From Monocercomonoides exilis (lineage: Eukaryota > Preaxostyla > Oxymonadida > Polymastigidae): a DNA stretch of 64,000 nucleotides. The stretch spans positions 315,001-379,000 of the forward strand of contig LSRY02000056.1 in the NCBI GenBank assembly GCA_001643675.2. The letters run 5' to 3'. Numbering within the stretch: position 1 is the stretch's first letter; each line of letters opens with the position of its first letter. Of this stretch, positions 57,655-64,000 are shown in pieces. The notes beneath the pieces were generated by a model that made no database searches, was not told the DNA's origin, and worked only from the letters and a program-made list of their open reading frames with translations. The position numbers and the translations under genes were made by a program.

Positions 57655-59033
57655 ATGGAAGAAAAGATTGAGCAATTCGTCTCTGTAACGGGGCATTCAC
57701 CAAGTGAAGCCCGAGCGTATATTAACGCTGCAAATGGAGATGTCGAGGTCTGTAAATTTTATTTATTATTTTCTTTATAATCATTATTTTTTGCTCTTAA
57801 AGGAAGCCATATTACTCGCCTTGGATGCAGGCACTTCACAGGATAGACCGCCATCGAGCACGTCCTTAAGCAGTAACGAGTCATCGATGTATTTTCTTTG
57901 CTATTTAACAAATTAAAGTGCTGGTTTTAAAAAATTTTTTTGTTATCAATTTTTGAGAAATTCGAGGCATAAATCAAGTAATGATCGTTCAAAACCTCAA
58001 AGTCGCTCTTCAATTCCAGCTGCTTCTCCAAGGCAAAGGTTTATTTATTTATTTAGCTGTTATTTAAACTTTTTTCAATTGCTTTTCTATTTCATAATTT
58101 TTGACAAAGAAACAAATCCATTCCTCACATTTACCCAACAAAACATACCCCAAAACAACCAACATCAGTGTATTTAACTATCTTCAATAACGGTTTTTCT
58201 ATCAACAATGGAGCTTTTTATTCAACCAATGATCCAGAAACAGGAAAATATCTAACAATTATTTCAAACGGGTTTAATAAATCTATATAATCATTGTTAG
58301 TACTTTCATATATTTTTAATTTAATTTTTTAGGCATATGCCAAAGGAATTGCTTCCGTCAGATCATGTTGGAGACGTGTCGCTTGTTGTGTTGGATAAAC
58401 GATCAGTCACATATTCACCTATTCTTTCCAACATTTCACAACAATCTCCTTCCTCATTTTCATCATCACCTCCAATTACAAGTTCTTCATCAATTCCAGA
58501 GCATTCTTCTTTGCCTTCTTCCCCAACTCCTACTTCATCATCATCATCTTCTTCTTCTTCTTCAACTTCTTTTCCAGTTCACGCAGTCAATTTGTCATTT
58601 CCAGAAACATCTTCTCCTCTTTCACTTCACCCTGCAAGCCCATCAGAACTTCATTCTCAAAAAAATCACGATTCAATTTCTTCTTCTCCGTCAATTTCTT
58701 CAGAAAAACAGTCTGATCATTCTCCTTCACAAGTTTCTTCCCCATCACTTGTCAATAGCATAACTGTGCAATGTCGTTTCGAAGAAGGGCAGGTTCAAAG
58801 ATTTGAATTTAACGAAGAAAGTACCCTTAAAGATTTAGAAAGAAAGGCAAAGTTTGTGATTTTCATTAGATTTAAAAGTTTACTGATTTTTTATCTTTAG
58901 ACAATTTCTTCAAGTTCAGTCTGTTGAATTAACACAGCCTTTCCCAAGGAAAATTTATCAACCAGAGGATATGGATAAGACATTAATTGAATTAAACTTA
59001 AAAAATGCTTCGGTTATTGTGAGAGGACTTTGA
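57655..59033 (+). CDS. p47/NSFL1C-type p97 cofactor (UBA-SEP-UBX)
   Basis: p47 (Shp1 in yeast) recruits the AAA ATPase p97/Cdc48 for Golgi and ER membrane fusion and ubiquitin-linked tasks. Six exons: 57655-57747, 57803-57888, 57958-58038, 58110-58271, 58333-58851, 58901-59033, phases consistent, 357 residues (human about 370). The UBA domain is residues 1-40 (EQFVSVTGHSPSEARAYINA, EEAILLALDAG). The SEP domain spans exons 4-5 (FNNGFSINNGAFYSTNDPET, GHMPKELLPSDHVGDVSL). A Ser-rich linker of about 100 residues lies between SEP and UBX. The UBX domain (VQCRFEEGQVQRFEFNEES) crosses the last intron and keeps the FPRK turn that contacts p97, ending in ASVIVRGL. The domain order is diagnostic. Confidence 0.92.
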
Positions 59034-59189
59034 ATCTGAAATTTTTGAATTGTATTTATATTTTTATTAAGGGACTTATCCCACAACAAATCATATCAAT
59101 AAAAAATTACTGTTTGTTCTCTTTTTAACGACATATGTTTTGCGTAACTCGGTGCTGTAATCATTTAATTTACTAAATACTAATTTAGA

Positions 59190-59606
59190 ATGGCAAAACC
59201 ACTTGCTCAATCGCTTGAAGCCATGATTGACAATGAAACACTTCATGACGTTAGTGTTACTCAAACAGACTTGTTTGTTATATTTTGAGATATATACTTG
59301 TGATTCCCTTCGTTTTTATGTTTGTTAGACTTAAAAAGATGTCAGAAATGAATGCTAGATTGGAAAGATTTTGCGCAGAATCTGATCATAAGCTGGCGCC
59401 AGCACAGGCTGCATGCACATCATATATTGCTTCAATGAAAACCATTTCACAAGATTTATCTAACATATTTACAAGAGTGAGGTTTGCATTTATATTATGA
59501 GTCTTTTTTTAATCTGTATTGATTATGAAGGACTTTGAGGAAATTGCTTCATCAAAAATATCCAAGTATTTGTCCGGATTTTGAAGAACAGAAAGCGCCT
59601 TCATAA
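59190..59606 (+). CDS. KXD1: KXD1 homologue (KxDL-family subunit of BORC/BLOC-1)
   Basis: In animals KXD1 is a small coiled-coil subunit of BORC, which controls lysosome positioning. Three exons: 59190-59272, 59329-59481, 59531-59606, with 56- and 49-nt introns (GTTTGT, GTTTGC); phases agree and give 103 residues. The order of features follows KXD1: a short leader (AQSLEAMIDNETLHDVSVTQ), a coiled coil (KKMSEMNARLERF), the core (MKTISQDLSNIFTRVRTLRK), then LLHQKYPSICPDF. The namesake K-x-D-L appears as SQDL here, so the lysine is not kept. Human KXD1 has a longer acidic tail that is missing. It follows p47 by 156 bp on the same strand and ends 97 bp from the gene at 59704 on the other strand. 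Confidence 0.75.
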
Positions 59607-59703
59607 TAATGAGAGTTATTTCTATTCCATGTCATATGTCTTCATCTTTCACTTTTCAATTTTTATTTAAAAAAAAGATCATAATAACATTTATCAAAAC
59701 AAT

Positions 59704-62700
59704 CTACTCATCAAAACTAAAAAAATGGAAAAGCTTTGACATCTTTTCCTTTTCAAAAAGGAAAGTTTGTTGCGCATAAGTTAATGCTTTTTCAATATTT
59801 TCCATGGATGTCTGAAACTGTTTTATAAGTGATTCGCTGACTGGTATTTCTGGACCACCATGAAGTTCTATGGATTTGTCAAACGGCACAACTGCATTTT
59901 GTTTGGTGTGAAGTGTGTGTGATGAATTAATCGAAGAGGAAGTTAGTTGAGATGAATGAAGTGATTTCTGATGTGTAAATGCAGATTGAAGGGAAGGAAT
60001 AATTGGTGAATGAAGATGCGAAGAATCGAAAGCTGAAAGTTGGGATGGATGTGGAGACAGAGAAAGAGGAGGGGTTGCACGAAGTTGTGCTTCTGAAAGC
60101 TCGTCAATCCGCCTTGTAACTCGGCCAAGTGGTGTTGTCATGTTACTCTTTTTTGATTCATGAAGTGTCTCTTCTTCATTCAAACCATCTTTCATTTTTT
60201 CTTCGCCTTCTTCAGCATCAGATGGTTCATTTTCAGCAGAACTTGCATTCATTTCATTCTCCTTTTCCTTCTTCCCTTTCTTTTTCTTATCCTTTTCCTT
60301 GTCTTTTTCCTTATCTTTTTTCTTAACTTTGTCTTTCAGTTTCATTTTTGCTTCCTCTTTTTGGACAAATTCCCTGTCTCCCTGAACAAGCAATGCTATG
60401 CTCACTTTTGGTGCCTGCTTTTCGACTCGTAATCTCTTTCTCGATCTTTCCTCTTCCTCTTCGCTTTCAGTTTCTTCCTTCTTTGCATTTTTTGTTTTTT
60501 GATCCTTTTTTCTTTTATTCTTTGCCTCACTTGGAGAAAAATCGTCATCAAATGAATCATCTACTCCAGGCGGTACAAGCACAACCTCTTTCATTCTCGG
60601 CCTTTTTCTCTTGGGAACAAGCAAAATAGGATGTAACCGTTCTCCAAGTTCTGAATTCATATCAGTCTTTTCTTTGCTTTTCTGATTGGCTGTTTTGCTA
60701 ACTGACCCTTTTAAATAATCGTTCTCACTCAATTTCTTTGACTTTCTTTCTTTGATTTTTTGTTTGGATTCTTCTTCATTGTCATCATCTTCTTCTTCCT
60801 TCTTTGCCTCATCAGACTCCTCACTACCGTTATTTGAATGATTTCGTGTTGACACAGTCGATTTCAGTGAATAAGGCTTTCTTTTTGATTGAGCTTTGGC
60901 TTTTGTCTTAGCTTTGGCTTTAGATTTTGCATTTTCCTTCTCTTTCACATTAACATTTGCTTTAGACGATCCCTTTGGCCTTCCTCTGGGCCTTTTGCTT
61001 TTTTGGCTTTCAACTTCATCAAGTCCTTTTTCTTCATTTTTCTTTTCTTCTTGTTCTTCTTCCACTTTTTCCTTTTGTTGCCTCTTCTTTGCATATTTTC
61101 GTTTCTGAATTTTGTTTCTTTCTTCTTCCTCCTCTTCCTCCTCTTCCTCTTTCCCATTATCTGAACTTTTTTCATTTTCTCTATTTTCTCTCTTTATCTC
61201 ATCCTGTTTTGGCTCAAATGCTCTCAAAACAGGGCGACGTGGCTCAAATGAAGGTGTTTGTGAGAATGTTGATGCAACTGCAACACTTTGCTTGACTGAA
61301 GAAAACGCAGATACAGAAGAAATTGGAGGAGATGAAGGTGGAGCTGGAAGAAAAGAAGAGTTAAAATGAGTTGACGGCTTTTGATCAGTACTTGTTTCTT
61401 CGTTTTCATGCTGAGTCTCTGAGTGTACAGCTAGTTTATCAATCGAAGAAGTATAATTATTGCTTTTCTCATTTGAAATATCGATCTCTTTGTCTTCACT
61501 CTCTTTGTCATCTTTGTCAGACCGAGCAAATTCTCTTCTTTCTTTTTCGCCCTCTTCTGACAACTCCTCTTTTTCATTCCTCTTTTCTATTTTTTCATTT
61601 GAAATGTCATTTTTATCTTTCTCTGCTGTTTTGTTCGGCAGCATCTCTTTCTTCTTTCTCCTGGAAAATCTTGGTTGTTCTTCTTTTTCTTCTTCTTTTC
61701 CTTGTCTTTCCTGCCTCGTTTGCCCCTTCTGCCTTGAATAATCTGCATTCATTCCTTTTGCCACAGATTTAACAGACTTAAATGAAGCTGAGCCTGAATT
61801 CATTGAAGTTTGCGTTCTTGGCACAATAACTGGCTGTTTTGGCTGAAACTGCTGTGAAAGTGTGTTTAATTGAGCAAAACGCTGTGAAAGGGAAGCAGGC
61901 AGAGCAGCTGACTGCTTCGTCGTTGGCTCGTCTTTGAGAATGTTCACTTGAATGGACGTTGATGCTGCATCGTCATCATCATCATCTTCTTCTTCCTCTT
62001 CCTCTTCATCGTATTCTTCTTCTTTATCTCCTTTTGCCCCTTCAAATTTTCTGATTCCTGTTTGATTGTTGACATCTTCTTTATCGTTTCTGCCATAGTT
62101 CGCTCCTTCTTGCTCCATTCTGCTCAATTCATTGTAGTGATCGATTTCTTGTGAAAGCGAGTTCAATGAAGAAGAGGAAAGAGAAGAAGAATCAGCAGAA
62201 GAAAGAGAAAACTGCGAGTGAAGCGAAGAAAGCGACAGAAATGAAGGAGACTGCGGTGGATAGGATGGGAGAATGAAAGGTAGTTGAGCCGAGCTTCGAT
62301 TCAGCTGTGAGGCTGAAGAGGAATTAAAAGAATCGAGTGAAAGATGAGAAGGTGAAGGAGGAGGTGGTGGAAGAGGAGGCAGAGGAAACTCCGTATGTGG
62401 TGGAAGAAACTCGAGAGAAGATGCTTTGGAGACCTTTACACGAAGGTGTGGCCTGTTGAGTGATTGAGGAAAGGGCAAATGAAGTGAAGATGGAAGAACA
62501 GATAAAGCAGCATCTGTTCCGGTTGTTGGCTGTGATGATGAAGAAGGCAGGGGAGAAGCAAAAGATGAGAATGAAGATGAGAATTGTGTGTCCAGCTGCG
62601 ATTGCTGCATCATAAGTGATTGTGTTGATTGAAACTCCTCTTCATTTTCATTTTCCTTTTCATTTTCAGTCTCTTTTTCATTCACTCTTTCGTTCTCTTT

Positions 62701-64000
62701 GTCATTTTCCTGTTGACTAAGTTTTGGAACTGTTTGCACCTGCTTCGTTTTGAATGCTTGGCTCATCACAGTTTGCAAAATGGCTGCTGCAGATTTTTTT
62801 GGCTTAGAAGTTCGAGACGATTTATCAAAAGAAGAGGATGGCTTATTCTTTCCTTTCATTGCTCCTTTCTCTTCTTCTCCTTCTTCTCCTTCCTCTTCCT
62901 CTTCCTCTTCTTCCTCTTTTGTTGTCACCTTCACGTCGTCCATCGCCTTCCACATCGGCATCACCCGCTGGACAAACAGCCCAAACTCGCTCTTCCTCAC
63001 AAACTCAATCAGAAGACAGTTTCCTTCGTCTTCCATCTTCTTCTCAACACTTTCAGATGTGTTTCTTCTCTTTGCTTTTTCTTCTGCCTCTTCTTTTCTC
63101 CTCTCACCAGATGCATTTCCAGAAGCAGTGCCTGCACGAGCACCTCCTTCTTTCTCTTCTTCTCCCACATCCTCTTCGTCATCTCCTTCTCCATCATCTG
63201 CGCTTCCTCTCAGAAACAGACTCACAATCTGCGGAGGATAGCGCCTCTCCTTCAGCCAAATGAGCACCTTTCTCCGCTTCTCGTCTGCCACACACTTCTT
63301 CATCTGCCTCTTCCGCTCAATTGTGCAGCCGTGCTGAAGGCTGTCGCGACGCGTGGGGAAAGAAAGAGTGATCGAATATTTGCCCATCGTCACTTCCACA
63401 CCGCCAAAGGATTTGCGGGGAAAGACAAGGACACTGTGGAATAGAAAGATGCTGGTTTAAAAAGAAGAATTGATAAAATAAAGAAAAGAAAAGAAAGAAA
63501 AGAAAAGAACGTTAGAAAATTGAAAGATATATCAAATGATTTTTGAATAGAGGTAAAAATATGTTTGATTTCACAAAAATAATTAAAAATATTTGTATTT
63601 TCGTTGATTAAAAATTTTAAATACGCAAAATAAAATAGCATCACACTTTCTTTCTTCAGCTAGAGATGGATGTGTGTTGAGGATGTTCAGAAACGACGCA
63701 ATATCCTTGTAATTACCATATGGAAAATGGAAAAAAAATTTAACAGTGTTATTCGTTCGTTATAAAAAGAGACGCATTTGCAAATAAAGAATGTCAATGC
63801 ATTTTTCAAGTATCAAAGTTTTAATAAGATTTGAGCAGAAAAAAAAAGAAAGAAAACCTTTTCAAGAGAATCTGTTTGCATCAACGAAAATGCGTCAACA
63901 AGAGACGAGTCATTCACCATTTCAATCAAAACTTTCTTTACTTCAGCTTGAAACTGCTTATGTTGTAAATTCAACGAAGAAAGATCGCTTGATTCAGTAC
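59704..64000 (-). CDS. Large charged protein with AT-hook-like motif (5' end outside window)
   Basis: I do not recognise the family. Visible exons are 64000-63858 (open at the edge), 63705-63647 and 63433-59704, with phases consistent across a GTTTTC and a GTGTGA donor; at least 1,310 residues. The N-terminal part that is visible looks folded (FQAEVKKVLIEMVNDSSLVD, NVLVFPRKSFGGVEVTMGKY, RRKVLIWLKERRYPPQIVSL). The rest is low complexity: acidic runs, Ser-rich tracts, Lys/Glu-rich tracts with several nuclear-localisation-like clusters, and an AT-hook-like motif (KRPRGRPKG, near nt 60970-60995). The last 45 residues form a likely coiled coil (LIKQFQTSMENIEKAL, then FLFEKEKMSKLF). A DNA- or chromatin-associated role is suggested by the AT-hook and basic clusters only. 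Confidence 0.75.

Noticed and set aside
59704-63432. SYCP2-like meiotic axis protein
   Set aside because: The layout (ordered N-terminus, long basic middle, C-terminal coiled coil) is reminiscent, but no specific motif could be matched, so no name was given.
62629-63444. Plus-strand 271-codon Phe/Leu-rich frame
   Set aside because: It is antisense to the AT-hook gene and consists of low-complexity complement of Glu/Lys codons.

Overview
The window looks like nuclear DNA of a flagellated protist, most likely an oxymonad such as Monocercomonoides. It is A+T-rich between genes, has many short spliceosomal introns, and uses the standard code: 2,200-2,700-codon frames stay open, so TAA and TAG are not sense codons. 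Conserved eukaryotic genes sit beside two giant proteins with a beta-helix ectodomain, one membrane span and a kinase-like tail, a type I recall from Monocercomonoides. The organism call is inference; the gene calls rest on motifs read in the translated exons.

Layout: poly(A) polymerase (1-3887, minus, runs off the left edge); an A+T-rich gap with two MITE-like elements; the first giant receptor-like protein (6664-14610, plus); a gap; a 2,670-residue LRR/low-complexity protein (16983-24995, minus) head-to-head with a four-exon CEP41 homologue (25191-26512, plus); a small secreted Gly/Cys-rich protein (27173-28060, minus) head-to-head with an 11-exon PIG-A (28367-32408, plus). A gene-poor block (32409-39982) carries a 4-kb array of nested perfect palindromes. 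Then come the second giant receptor-like protein (39983-47130, minus), head-to-head with a six-exon CCDC57-like coiled-coil gene (47361-51744, plus); an unrecognised membrane protein (52117-57549, minus), head-to-head with a six-exon p47/UBX cofactor (57655-59033, plus); a three-exon KXD1 homologue (59190-59606, plus); and an AT-hook-containing protein that runs off the right edge (59704-64000, minus).

The recognisable genes cover mRNA polyadenylation, GPI-anchor synthesis, cilium/centriole biology (CEP41, CCDC57), p97-linked membrane fusion (p47) and lysosome/BORC function (KXD1). They do not form an operon or obvious pathway. Shared traits are low-complexity serine tracts placed between or inside conserved domains, divergent gene pairs about 100-310 bp apart, and 5' splice sites that almost always carry T at position +4 (GTNTGY) instead of the usual GTRAGT.

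Exon borders were assigned by eye from reading-frame continuity and protein similarity. Those of PAP, PIG-A, CEP41, p47, KXD1 and most of CCDC57 are well constrained; the 5' ends of the two receptor-like genes and of the 52117-57549 gene are tentative. I saw no tRNA, rRNA or CRISPR.
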